Source: OFTM382 sp964352615 | Lineage (GTDB): Bacteria > Planctomycetota > Phycisphaerae > Phycisphaerales > UBA1924 | NCBI GenBank assembly: GCA_964352615.1 | Contig: CAYGSG010000046.1 | Location: 1-21,611 of the forward strand | Direction: 5' to 3' | DNA length: 21,611 nucleotides | In this document: one piece after another, positions 5,185 through 13,296 of the stretch | Layout of the letters: every line of letters starts with the position of its first letter | How positions within the stretch are numbered: position 1 is the stretch's first letter | The notes under the pieces: model-generated | The model's input: the letters and a program-made list of their open reading frames with translations, nothing else | Told to the model about the DNA's origin: nothing | The model's database searches: none | Made by a program: the position numbers and the translations under genes

Positions 5185-7284
5185 TTACACCGGACTCGGC
5201 ATCGCGCCGGGCGGCAGGTCGGGCTCTTCGCCGCCCGCTGGCGGCGCCTTGGGCGCAGACGGCGGGGTGCGCCGCTCCGCAGCGAGCAGGTCCGATGTCG
5301 AGACCTTGTCGAGTTTCTCACCGCGAATCAGCGTGAACACCTCGTCTGCGGTCAGCGTCTCGAACTTCAGCAGCGCCTCGGCCACTCGGACCACTTGGTC
5401 CCATCGCTCCACGAGCAGTTGCTCCGCCTGCTTGTAAGCTTCGTCCACGACGCCCTTGATCTCGTCGTCGATGATGTGCGCCGTTTCGTCGGAGTAGTCC
5501 TTGTCGGCCTGGAAGAACTCGCTGGAATCGCTCGGCGCGTACCGCACAAAGCCGAGCTTCTTGCTCATGCCCCACTCGAGGATCATCGTGCGTGCAAACC
5601 GCGTGGCCATCTGGATGTCCATCGCGGCGCCCGATGTCACATCGCCCGTGAACCGCTGCTCGGCGATGCGTCCGCCGCACAGCACGACCATCGTGGCCTT
5701 GACGTACCGCAGCCCGTAGCCCGTGCGGTCCTTCTCAGGCAGGCTGAACGTCGCGCCCAGCGATTGACCGCGCGGGATGATCGTCACCTTGTGCAGCGGG
5801 TCCGCGTCCTCGAGCGCTGCCTGCAAGATCGCGTGGCCCGCCTCGTGGTACGCCGTCGCGGCGCGCTCCTTCTCTTCGATTCGCCGGCTCGGCCTGCTGC
5901 GCCCGTAGCGCACCTTGTCGCGCGCTTCCTCAAGGTCTTCTTGCTCGATGAAGTCCTTGTTGGCGAGCGTCGCCGAGATCGCGGCTTCGTTGATCGCCGC
6001 CGCCAGATCAGCGCCGCTGAACATCGGGGTCGCGCGCGCTACCCGTTCCAGATCGACATCCGGCCCGAGTTTCACCTTCTTCGCATGGACCTGCAGAATC
6101 TCCAGCCGGCCCTTCACATCCGGCAGCGGCACGGTGATCTGCCGATCGAATCGACCCGGACGGATGAGCGCCGGATCCAGCACGTCCGCGCGGTTTGTCG
6201 CCGCGATCACGATCACGCCATCGGACGGATTGAACCCGTCCATCTCCACGAGAATCGCGTTGAGCGTCTGCTCGCGTTCATCGTTGCCGCCCGAACTAAA
6301 CCCCGAGCCCCGGCGACGACCGACCGCGTCGATCTCATCTAGGAACACGATGCAGGGCGATGATTCCTTTGCCTGTTTGAACAGGTCGCGCACGCGTGAC
6401 GCGCCCACGCCCACAAACATCTCGACGAAGTCGCTGCCGCTGATCGAGAAGAACGGCACGTCGGCCTCGCCCGCGATCGCCTTGGCGAGCAACGTCTTGC
6501 CGCAGCCCGGATCGCCGATGAGCAGCACGCCGCGCGGAATGCGCCCACCCAGCCGGGTAAACCGCTTAGGGTCGCGCAGGAACTCGATGATCTCGTGGAC
6601 TTCTTCCTTGGCCTCGGCGATGCCCGCGACGTCGTTGAACGTCACGCCCGTCATCTCTTTGGACATCATCCGGTGGCGGCTCTTGCCGAACGAACCGAGC
6701 ATGCCGCCCGGCCCGCCGCCCGCGCTGCGCAGCCCTCTTGCCACGAAGTACCAGATCAGGAAGATCAGCAGAATGAACGGCCCGAACGTCAGCAGCACCG
6801 GCATCCACGCCGAGGGCTGACGGATGGTCGCACGGTTGGCCGTGATCTCCAAGATTCGCTTGGTCACCGCCTCGGCTGTCGCCGTGTTGAACGGCACCGC
6901 GACCGTGCGACCGCCCGCTGTATCAGGCGAGGTCTCCTTCACGCGCGCCACCACCGAGTGGTCCTGGATCACCACCGAATCGCGCTCGAGCGAGTCCTCC
7001 GCCCACAGAGCCTCGAACGCGCTGAGCGTGATCGTCTTGCCCGTGCCCGCCGAGTTGAAAAACATGACCGCCATCAGCACGATCAGCATCACACCCACGA
7101 GCCCGAAGAGGCCCCGGCCGGGCGGCATCGCACCGGTCTTGGTTCCGGGCTCGGAAGCCGAATCCGGATCGGCCGAGGAGGGTTTGCCGCTGGGTCGATC
7201 AGCCATAGCCGACTGATCGGGCCAGTCCGTTCGGCGGGCCAAGGCAGCACGAGGATCGATGTTGGGTTCGTTGCTCTGCTTCAT
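5185..7284 (-). CDS. ftsH: ATP-dependent zinc metalloprotease FtsH
   Basis: Membrane-bound AAA+ protease that extracts and degrades membrane and regulatory proteins. The 699 residues comprise a Ser/Pro-rich cytoplasmic N-terminus (1-57), TM1 (about 59-76), a periplasmic domain (80-160), TM2 (about 162-181), the AAA module with Walker A GDPGCGKT (257-264), pore loop FVG (290-292), Walker B VFLDEID (313-319) and second region of homology ending RPGRFDRQ (375-382), then the protease domain with HEAGH (480-484) and probable third zinc ligand Asp556. The Walker A is unusual, with Asp and Cys where GPPGTGKT is standard, but it keeps the essential G...GKT. The N-terminal tail is longer than the few residues of E. 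coli FtsH. ATG 7284 lacks a clear ribosome binding site; an internal ATG at codon 27 is possible. lptE lies 189 bp upstream. Confidence 0.97.
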   Translation of the reverse strand: MKQSNEPNIDPRAALARRTDWPDQSAMADRPSGKPSSADPDSASEPGTKTGAMPPGRGLFGLVGVMLIVLMAVMFFNSAGTGKTITLSAFEALWAEDSLERDSVVIQDHSVVARVKETSPDTAGGRTVAVPFNTATAEAVTKRILEITANRATIRQPSAWMPVLLTFGPFILLIFLIWYFVARGLRSAGGGPGGMLGSFGKSRHRMMSKEMTGVTFNDVAGIAEAKEEVHEIIEFLRDPKRFTRLGGRIPRGVLLIGDPGCGKTLLAKAIAGEADVPFFSISGSDFVEMFVGVGASRVRDLFKQAKESSPCIVFLDEIDAVGRRRGSGFSSGGNDEREQTLNAILVEMDGFNPSDGVIVIAATNRADVLDPALIRPGRFDRQITVPLPDVKGRLEILQVHAKKVKLGPDVDLERVARATPMFSGADLAAAINEAAISATLANKDFIEQEDLEEARDKVRYGRSRPSRRIEEKERAATAYHEAGHAILQAALEDADPLHKVTIIPRGQSLGATFSLPEKDRTGYGLRYVKATMVVLCGGRIAEQRFTGDVTSGAAMDIQMATRFARTMILEWGMSKKLGFVRYAPSDSSEFFQADKDYSDETAHIIDDEIKGVVDEAYKQAEQLLVERWDQVVRVAEALLKFETLTADEVFTLIRGEKLDKVSTSDLLAAERRTPPSAPKAPPAGGEEPDLPPGAMPSPV

Positions 7285-7473
7285 GCGTGCTTGCTGGCTG
7301 TTACCAATCGTGGTCTTCTCGGTTCTGCCGTGAGTTGTTCATACCGCGACATCGTCCCGTTTGTTCGGTCGGCGCTTGGAGCCAGCCTCTTGAGCCGATT
7401 CCGCTCCCGCGCCGACAACTCCGCGCTCGCGATGGTAGGCCCGCGTGGCTGTTCACCACCCGTTCGTTGCTTC

Positions 7474-7998
7474 TCACCAGTCGGACGCGAGTTCTGCCAC
7501 AATGTCCCGCGCCAACTCCGCGATGGCCTCCCGCTGGCCGACCTCGATCGGCTCGCCGACACCCCGCGCAGGCACGAACGACCCGACGCCCGAAAAGCCC
7601 TGACGAACCACCTTCGCCTCGCCGCGAGCGTTGTCCGACCACGAAAAATCAACCGTGATGACGTACGCGTTCTGCTCCACGTACCCGAACTCGGTCGAGA
7701 GCGTTCGCAGCGACGAGTCCGTGATCGTGCCTTCGAGCGTGGTCTGGGCCTGAGCCGTCGGCACCACCCGCCAAGGCGTCTTGTGGTGGATCTCCGTGAT
7801 GATCGCTTCTGTCAGCTTGGCCTCAAGCCCGTTGGCGTACGTCAGGTTCTCAAACATCGGCACCGCAATCGTGCGCACCGATGTGTCGTGCAGCGAGCCG
7901 ATTCTATATCCATCGCCCGAGCCCGAACATCCCGCGCCGGGCAGCATGCCCCATGCCACCACCGCCAGCAGCGCCATCGCACGCATGCCGCGCCTCAT
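7474..7998 (-). CDS. lptE: LptE-like outer-membrane lipoprotein
   Basis: LptE is the lipoprotein plug of the LptD translocon that inserts lipopolysaccharide into the outer membrane. This 174-residue protein has a signal peptide with a lipobox-like LPGAGC (Cys24), then GYRIGSL (30-36) and RTIAVPMFENLTY, which open the LptE/DUF domain, and LEAKLTEAIITEI followed by TLEGTITDSSLRT. The Gly at position -3 is not the usual Leu of a lipobox. Similarity is by pattern only and is less certain than for enteric LptE. Its ATG overlaps the stop of the upstream TPR gene as ATGA, so translation is probably coupled. With a BamD-like partner next door, a role in outer-membrane biogenesis is plausible. Confidence 0.78.
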   Translation of the reverse strand: MRRGMRAMALLAVVAWGMLPGAGCSGSGDGYRIGSLHDTSVRTIAVPMFENLTYANGLEAKLTEAIITEIHHKTPWRVVPTAQAQTTLEGTITDSSLRTLSTEFGYVEQNAYVITVDFSWSDNARGEAKVVRQGFSGVGSFVPARGVGEPIEVGQREAIAELARDIVAELASDW

Positions 7999-9170
7999 CG
8001 CCCGCCGCCATTCTCAACCGGCGTCATCTCCCCGATGGCGGGCCGACGCTCGGGAACGATGGAAGTCGGCTCGGCTGCGACATCCGCGGCCTGGTTGGCG
8101 GGAGAAACATCGGCCTCCACGACCTCCGCTGGCTGTGAGAATTCGCCCAGCGGGCCCAGACCCTCGGCCTCGTTCACATCCCACCAGCCGTTCTCTCTCA
8201 AGATGGCCACAGCTTCCACCGCCGACGAGGTCGCCGGGTGGCGTCGCACCAACCGTTGCAGCGTGAACCGCGCCGAAACCGTGTCATTCCGCTTGATGTA
8301 CCAACGCGAGGTCTCCAGCATCTGCGCCGCCTGCGAGTGATCAATCCTCGCCGTCAGTGCATCACCGATGCCCGACTGGCTCGACTCAGCGGGATACCGG
8401 CTGCGGTACTCCTCGATCAGCGCCCGCGATTCCACCAGCCCCGCGGCCGAGTACTTCGGCCCCTTGAATTTGCCGATGTTCGAGTAGATCCGCCGCTCGG
8501 TCGCGTGCACGCGGTGCTCGGTGTCAGGAAAGTTTCTAAGCAGAATGTCGTACATGTCCGCCGCCAAATCAAGCTCGCCCTCGCGATAGAAAAAGTCCGC
8601 GAGCTCGACCGCTGCCGTCTCTGCCAACCGCGAACCCGGAAGCCTCTCCTGAACACGCATGAGCAGTTCGGTGCCCAAAGGCTTGGCATTCTCAAGCCTT
8701 GCCAGCCCAAGCCACTTGCGCCGCAGCCCGTGCAGGTACAGCGTGCCGATCTCCAGCTCTCGTTCTACGGCATCAACAAACGCTCGGTCCGCCGGAAAGT
8801 CGTTGATGACCGTCTCGTAGTCGTACAACGCCTTGAACTCATTGCCGTTGGCCGTGCGCGCATCGGCGCGAAGCAGGTACGCCTGCGAAAGCAGCGGGCT
8901 TCGGCTCGTCTCATTGTCATCGAGCCAGTCGTCGATCACGTTGAACGCCCGGCCGGGCTTGTCCGCTGCGAGCAGCGCCCGCGCCTCGGCCAGCACCGCA
9001 GCGTCCGAGCCAGGTTCCGGAGCAGACGCCTGAACCCACTGACCGTCGGCGCCGATCGTGAGTTCGGTGTCCGCAGCACCCTCGGCGTCGCCGCCCGAGA
9101 CCGCGTTCTGGGCGTGCGCCCAAGATGCCAGAGCTATCAGCAAGGCCGCTGGAAGACTTCGAGAATCCAT
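7995..9170 (-). CDS. BamD-like tetratricopeptide-repeat protein, exported
   Basis: A 391-residue protein with a signal peptide (about 1-20, cleaving after AHA) and a run of helical TPR-type repeats. Examples are ALLAADKPGRAFNVIDDWL, AYLLRADARTANGNEFKALY followed by DYETVINDFP, and ELADFFYREGELDLAADMYD followed by ILLRNFPDTEH; the last resembles the outer-membrane assembly factor BamD/YfiO. The C-terminal 60 residues are low complexity (Pro, Ala, Glu, Val). No lipobox Cys was seen, unlike classical BamD. The start at ATG 9170 is chosen because it puts the signal peptide at the N-terminus; a longer frame begins at 9281. It overlaps lptE by four bases. A general periplasmic TPR protein is the alternative. 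Confidence 0.82.
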   Translation of the reverse strand: MDSRSLPAALLIALASWAHAQNAVSGGDAEGAADTELTIGADGQWVQASAPEPGSDAAVLAEARALLAADKPGRAFNVIDDWLDDNETSRSPLLSQAYLLRADARTANGNEFKALYDYETVINDFPADRAFVDAVERELEIGTLYLHGLRRKWLGLARLENAKPLGTELLMRVQERLPGSRLAETAAVELADFFYREGELDLAADMYDILLRNFPDTEHRVHATERRIYSNIGKFKGPKYSAAGLVESRALIEEYRSRYPAESSQSGIGDALTARIDHSQAAQMLETSRWYIKRNDTVSARFTLQRLVRRHPATSSAVEAVAILRENGWWDVNEAEGLGPLGEFSQPAEVVEADVSPANQAADVAAEPTSIVPERRPAIGEMTPVENGGGR

Positions 9171-9208
9171 GCGCACAGCGTAGCGGCCCACCCCACAGGC
9201 TGCGGTCC

Positions 9209-9250
9209 CCACACACAACAAGCTGGCCCCGCGGCTTCGCAGGACCAGCT
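9209..9250 (-). terminator. Probable intrinsic terminator after the PEP-CTERM-like gene
   Basis: On the minus strand a 9-bp stem (AGCTGGTCC pairing with GGGCCAGCT, including one G-U pair; arms within 9221-9250) is followed by TGTTGTGTGTGG, which is rich in T. It lies 91 bases after the stop of the secreted protein gene and 39 bases before the next start, a sensible place for a terminator between the two units. The T-run is interrupted by G. Confidence 0.55.
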
Positions 9251-9340
9251 CTGAAGATGGTCGTGAAAGTTGTCCATGCACGCGGCCAAGGCTCTGGGAT
9301 CACGCCTGTCGGCTCAGAGCTTGAGCCGCGTGGTTCCCAT

Positions 9341-10090
9341 TCAGCTCCGGCGGCGACGCGTCGCGCCCAGCCCAGCGAAGCCGGCCAGAATCGCAGCCCC
9401 AGCAGGAGCCGGAATCGCCTCGACCTCGAGCACCATCGTGATCGTGTGCCAGTCGCCCAGCCCACCCACGGAACCGATGAAGAAAGGATCGCCGAACACA
9501 CCGGACCAGAACCCGCCCTCGATGATGCCGTCCCATTCTTCAATGGTGTCGATCGTCGCCTGAGCCTGGCCCTTGATCACGTCGTTGGGGTCGTCTGTCG
9601 CCCTGCGGAACAGCGACTGCGAGTCGTTGGACGCGGACATCGAGAACCCGGTCAGCCGAACGCGTTCAACCCAGTTTTGAAACGGCAGTCCCCCGTTGTC
9701 GGCCGAGCCCACCCGAATCGAGAAGTGGCTCGCCGACTGGCCCAGCACGAGCTGGCCTTCTGGCACCAGCGGGCTGAGGTCCTCGGTGTGCATCCGGATG
9801 ACGACCAGCGAGCCAGAGCCGCCGTCGGTCCGATCCTGCTCGTACCACTCGCCTATGACTTCCTTGCCAAACGAATTCGTGCCGACGATGTTCGGGAACG
9901 TGTTGTCCGGCCCCGTGCCCCTGAGGGTCTCGCCGCCGTTGATCAGGCTCACCGTGCTCGCTGAGCCAGCCGTGCTAAAGCCTTCGATGGTCAGATCGAC
10001 CACCGAGCCAGCACCCGTGATGTCAGCCACAGCGGTGCCCGTTACGGACACCAGCAGGCCTGCACAAATCGCTGTGGTTTGGCTTCGCAT
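9341..10090 (-). CDS. Secreted protein with PEP-CTERM-like C-terminal sorting signal
   Basis: A 249-residue protein of unknown function. It has a signal peptide (cleavage predicted after TAVA, about residue 22), a beta-rich Ser/Gly/Thr/Asp-containing middle and the C-terminal tripartite tail IPAPAGAAILAGFAGLGATR followed by RRRS. That tail has a Pro-Ala-Pro motif, a hydrophobic helix and a terminal Arg cluster, the layout of PEP-CTERM sorting signals that exosortase-type enzymes cleave; PAP variants are frequent in Phycisphaerae. The middle includes SHFSIRVGSADNGGLPFQNW and DWHTITMVLEVEAIP, typical of this group but not diagnostic. A GGGGATTC lies just before ATG 10090. The protein is predicted to be surface-attached or exported; no exosortase gene is in the window. 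Confidence 0.85.
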   Translation of the reverse strand: MRSQTTAICAGLLVSVTGTAVADITGAGSVVDLTIEGFSTAGSASTVSLINGGETLRGTGPDNTFPNIVGTNSFGKEVIGEWYEQDRTDGGSGSLVVIRMHTEDLSPLVPEGQLVLGQSASHFSIRVGSADNGGLPFQNWVERVRLTGFSMSASNDSQSLFRRATDDPNDVIKGQAQATIDTIEEWDGIIEGGFWSGVFGDPFFIGSVGGLGDWHTITMVLEVEAIPAPAGAAILAGFAGLGATRRRRS

Positions 10091-10388
10091 GAATCCCCAT
10101 ACCTCTCTTGCGGGCCACGCCTTCGGCGCAGCAACTCCGTCCGAGACCCTTGGTGAGCCCCCACATCTCTCAACATGCCTCCCACAAGGTCAGGAAACCA
10201 CAAAACCAGCCGATTATGCGGCGTGCAACGGCCAAATAGCCTTTCAAAATACGAACAACTACTGCAAACCGCTGGACAGTGGGTTATCGGAATTGATGCT
10301 CGCTCTCTCGATCAGAGCGACATCGATGAGGCATTCGCCCTATCGGTCCACCCAAACAACTCGCCTCCCGCCGCCGCTACAGTCCAGG
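10091..10388. other. Divergent intergenic region
   Basis: 298 bases lie between the divergently oriented secreted-protein and ketoacyl-synthase genes. The stretch from about 10195 to 10335 is more AT-rich than its surroundings and is the likely promoter zone for both. I see no confident -35/-10 pair, no operator palindrome and no extra gene. If the ketoacyl synthase used the alternative ATG at 10326, the region would shrink to 235 bases. Confidence 0.5.
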
Positions 10389-11726
10389 GTGCCCATCAAG
10401 CCCGCTCCTTGTCCCACAACCGGTCATGGCGAAAAACCCGCCTCTCGGCCGCTTTTCACCGGCCTTGGCGCGGTTTCCCCGCTGGGCACCGGGCTGGCGA
10501 GCTACGTCCTCGGCCTCCGCGAGGCCCGATCGGGCATCAAGCCGCTCGACTTCGAGCACCCCGGCATGACCTCGACCGTCGCTGCCTTCGCCACCGGCTT
10601 CGATCCCGGCCTCTGGCTCGACCCAGCCGATCAACGCCGACTGCCCCGCCTCATCCCTATGGCCTTGGCCGCTGCGACCGAGGCCATGGCCCACGCCGGG
10701 TTCAGCTTACCTCTAGGCGATTCCCAGTCCCGCCGCGTCGGCCTCGTTCTGGGAACAGGTGGCGGTGGCATCGATTTCACACTCGATCAGGTCCAAAGAA
10801 TGAACGCCCAGCAGCGGGCCAGCCTCTGGAGCGTTACCAACGCCACCCACGGCAACCTCGCAGGCGAACTCTCCATTCGGCTCGGCCTCCGAGGCCCGTC
10901 GCTCTGCGTATCCACAGGCTGTGCCTCGTCTTCCGACGCTGTCGGGCTCGCCGCCGACCTGCTTCGCTCGGATCGCTCCGGCGCGCCCGATGCGATGGTC
11001 GTCGTCGGCGCCGATGCCCACATCCGCTGGGAGACCCTGGCGGGCATGGAATGGCTCGGCGTGATCTCGACCCGCGACGACCGCGACGACCCCGCTTCAG
11101 CGCACGCAGCGTGCAAGCCCTTCGATCGCCGGCGCGATGGCTTCGTGCTCGGCGAAGGCGCCTGGGCCGTGGTTCTTGAAAGGCCAGCATTCCACCAGAG
11201 CCGAGCCGGGCCGGAGCCCATAGGTGAACTCCTCGGCTACGGCTCCACCTGCGACGCGTACCACCGGGTGCGCCCGGACCCTGACCCCGCAGAAGGCGTC
11301 CGCGCGATTCGCGAAGCGCTGCACGATGCACGCCTCTCGCCTGACGATCTTGGTGCCATCCAGTACCACGGCACCGCCACACCCCTCAACGATCGGCAGG
11401 AATCCCTCGCCATGATCGAGGCCCTCGGCGATCGAGCACGCACTATCGCTGGCTCAAGCATCAAAGGCGCGATCGGCCACCCACAGGGCGCCTGCGGGCT
11501 CGCATCGTTGGTCGCCATGCTGGGTTCGCTCGGCCATCCCGAGCCGTTTCTTCCGCCGACGCTCCACCTCGAACAACCTGACCCCGACTGCCCGCTCGAC
11601 TACACGCCGCTTGCACCTCGAGCTCAGTGCGAGGCCGAAGCCGTCATGCCGTTTCTTGTGAACTGCCTGGCGTTCGGCGCGAAGAACAGCGCGATCATCG
11701 CCCGTGCGCACAGGCCTCTCTCGTAA
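10389..11726 (+). CDS. Beta-ketoacyl-ACP synthase family protein (FabF-like)
   Basis: Catalyses a decarboxylating Claisen condensation of an acyl thioester with malonyl-ACP. The 445 residues (from GTG 10389) open with LFTGLGAVSPLGTG (22-35) and contain the full Cys-His-His set: Cys178 in VSTGCASSSDAVG, His327 in YHGTATPLNDRQE and Lys359/His364 in KGAIGHPQGACG. KPFDRRRDGFVLGEGA (243-258) and LAFGAKNSAII (427-437) are family hallmarks. The start is uncertain: GTG 10389 and ATG 10326 both lack a strong ribosome binding site, and the upstream part of the open frame, reaching back over the secreted-protein gene, is non-coding. No acyl carrier protein, reductase or dehydratase gene is near, so the product cannot be assigned; either primary fatty-acid synthesis or a specialised lipid is possible. 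It converges on bioY with 33 bases between stops. Confidence 0.92.
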   Translation: MPIKPAPCPTTGHGEKPASRPLFTGLGAVSPLGTGLASYVLGLREARSGIKPLDFEHPGMTSTVAAFATGFDPGLWLDPADQRRLPRLIPMALAAATEAMAHAGFSLPLGDSQSRRVGLVLGTGGGGIDFTLDQVQRMNAQQRASLWSVTNATHGNLAGELSIRLGLRGPSLCVSTGCASSSDAVGLAADLLRSDRSGAPDAMVVVGADAHIRWETLAGMEWLGVISTRDDRDDPASAHAACKPFDRRRDGFVLGEGAWAVVLERPAFHQSRAGPEPIGELLGYGSTCDAYHRVRPDPDPAEGVRAIREALHDARLSPDDLGAIQYHGTATPLNDRQESLAMIEALGDRARTIAGSSIKGAIGHPQGACGLASLVAMLGSLGHPEPFLPPTLHLEQPDPDCPLDYTPLAPRAQCEAEAVMPFLVNCLAFGAKNSAIIARAHRPLS

Positions 11727-11759
11727 CGAAAGCAGACTCGTAGCTACCACCGGTCGTTG

Positions 11760-12398
11760 TTACCAGAGGTGCTTGGCGGCGTAGGGCACGACCGCTCGCC
11801 CGATGAGCACCGCGATCGCGGTCTTGATGAGCATGCCCGGCACAAACGGCAACAGCCCGCCCTCGATCGCTTGCCAGGGCGTAGTCCCGAGCCCATCGAT
11901 CGCGTGCGCCACCCACAACCAAGGCACGCCGATCGCGAATATCACGAGATGCGCCGCAAGGCTCGCCGCGATCAGCGCCAGCCAGCCCCGGATGCTGCCG
12001 TCGCGCCGGCGCACGATCCACGCCACCACCGGCTGGCATGCGACAAACCCAACGAGGTAGCCCCCGGTCTGCCCCAGCAGAATCGCGGGACCAAAGTTTC
12101 CCTCGGCGAACACAGGCACGCCCAGCACCCCCACCAGCACATAGCCCGCGAACGCGATCAACCCGAACCTCGGTCCGATGCTGATCGCTGCGAGAATCAC
12201 CCAGAGCGTTTGCAGCGTCTGCGGCACGCCAAACGGCGGCAAAGGCACCGCAAGCCAGGGCCACAGCTGCGTCTGGCTCGTCAACGCTGCCAAGAGCGGG
12301 AAGCCGATCATCCCGGCGAGCCGAAGCTCGCGGGCGAAACCAGCCGAGCGGTCGCCCGGACGGTCCACCGCTGGCTTTGATGCTCCGGGCGATGCCAT
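11760..12398 (-). CDS. bioY: Biotin transporter BioY
   Basis: BioY is the substrate-binding S component of the biotin ECF transporter, an integral membrane protein. This 212-residue protein has about six hydrophobic helices and the family motifs GVPQTLQTLWVILAA (57-71), GYVLVGVLGVPVFAEGNFGP (85-104) and GQTGGYLVGF (109-118). Length is slightly above the usual 190-200 because of an N-terminal charged tail. ATG 12398 is chosen over a start nine codons upstream since the extra residues are of poor quality. No energising EcfA or EcfT gene is adjacent, which is common for solitary BioY or for shared ECF modules. No biotin repressor box was recognised upstream. Confidence 0.94.
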   Translation of the reverse strand: MASPGASKPAVDRPGDRSAGFARELRLAGMIGFPLLAALTSQTQLWPWLAVPLPPFGVPQTLQTLWVILAAISIGPRFGLIAFAGYVLVGVLGVPVFAEGNFGPAILLGQTGGYLVGFVACQPVVAWIVRRRDGSIRGWLALIAASLAAHLVIFAIGVPWLWVAHAIDGLGTTPWQAIEGGLLPFVPGMLIKTAIAVLIGRAVVPYAAKHLW

Positions 12399-12444
12399 GG
12401 CGCGATGGTAGTGTCGGTACCGCAAGCCCGACTGGCTCCCGCTG

Positions 12445-12475
12445 GGCCACCGGCTGGCTGTTGGCTGGCCACCGG
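12445..12475. repeat. Short direct repeat between bioY and DUF2959 gene
   Basis: GGCCACCGG occurs at 12445-12453 and 12467-12475, 22 bases apart, within a run of GGCTGGC-like motifs in the divergent spacer of bioY and the DUF2959 gene. It could be a regulator site for either gene or simple low complexity. Confidence 0.35.
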
Positions 12476-12518
12476 TCGATCCCGCTGTGGCTATCCTGCG
12501 CTCATTACGGAGGTTCTT

Positions 12519-13166
12519 ATGCTGCGCACGCTGCTAGTCGCTCTCGCTGTTTCCATCCTGCTGCCGGGGTGCGCCTCGACGGGCATAGCGGTCCGCGAGT
12601 CGCTGGGCACAGCCAAACGCGAGCAACTCGTCGACCGGGTGCAAGAAGCACGCGGCGAGCAGGCCGAGGCCAAGGAGCAGTTCGCCAGCACGCTCGAAGA
12701 GTTCCAGGCCCTCACCGAGCACGACGGCGGCAGCCTCGAAAAGCTCTACCGCAAGCTGGACCGCGAACTCGACCGCAGCCAGGATCAGGCCGACGACGTG
12801 AGCAAGAAAATCCGCGATGTCGAGCGGGTCGCCGACTCGCTGTTCAAGGAGTGGGAGCGCGAACTCGATCAGTACGCCAGCGCCGATCTCCGCCGAACCG
12901 CCGAGCGGCAGCTCATCGATTCCCGCGACCGCTACACCGACATGCTGGCAGCGATGCGCCGGGCCGAAGGCTCGATGCAGCCCGTGCTGACGGCTCTGGG
13001 TGACCAGGTGCTGTTCCTCAAGCACAACCTCAACGCCAGCGCCATCGCGTCGCTCGAAAGCTCGGTGCTGCCCAAGCTCGAAGCGGACATCGCCCGGCTG
13101 ATCGCCGAGATGGAGGCCTCGATCGCCGAGGCCGACGCCTTCATCAGCACCATGACCACCGGCTGA
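12519..13166 (+). CDS. DUF2959 family lipoprotein
   Basis: A 215-residue lipoprotein of unknown function. The signal peptide ends in the lipobox LLPGC (Cys18). The mature part is almost entirely helical and matches the DUF2959 pattern: GTAKREQLVDRVQEARGEQA (26-45), DGGSLEKLYRKLDRELDRS, VADSLFKEWERELDQY, GDQVLFLKHNLNASAIASLE and a C-terminal IAEMEASIAEADAFI. A strong GGAGG (12509-12513) five bases before ATG 12519 fixes the start and rejects a longer in-frame version. Members occur widely in marine Gram-negatives and Planctomycetes, but no role is known to me. It is followed by a diguanylate cyclase gene on the same strand. Confidence 0.92.
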   Translation: MLRTLLVALAVSILLPGCASTGIAVRESLGTAKREQLVDRVQEARGEQAEAKEQFASTLEEFQALTEHDGGSLEKLYRKLDRELDRSQDQADDVSKKIRDVERVADSLFKEWERELDQYASADLRRTAERQLIDSRDRYTDMLAAMRRAEGSMQPVLTALGDQVLFLKHNLNASAIASLESSVLPKLEADIARLIAEMEASIAEADAFISTMTTG

Positions 13167-13296
13167 GCCTGGCATCCGGAGACAACCCAGCCCAGCGGCG
13201 TCCGAGAACATCGGCCGGATCGGTGCTCATGTACCTTTGCTAGTCGACCTCCTCCTCGGCGCTCAGTGGACCGCCGAGCGAGCCGATATCCAAGGC

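Noticed and set aside
7281..7352. A 23-codon minus-strand frame ending TGA across the ftsH ATG (ATGA overlap), as a possible leader peptide
   Set aside because: No convincing ribosome binding site and no regulatory features such as repeated codons. A four-base overlap by chance is likely.
4882..8340. Long plus-strand open frames opposite ftsH, lptE and the TPR gene
   Set aside because: They are Arg/His-rich mirror translations of well-supported genes on the minus strand and show no domain.
11727..11759. Further stop-codon duplication at the ketoacyl synthase and bioY ends (CTCGTAA then CTCGTAG; TGGTAA then TGGTAG on the other strand)
   Set aside because: The matching parts are only six or seven bases, too short to set apart from chance.
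13229..13243. ATG at 13229 as start of the diguanylate cyclase
   Set aside because: It is in a different frame and meets TAG after four codons, and there is no sign of a frameshift since the cyclase frame is open with its own candidate starts.
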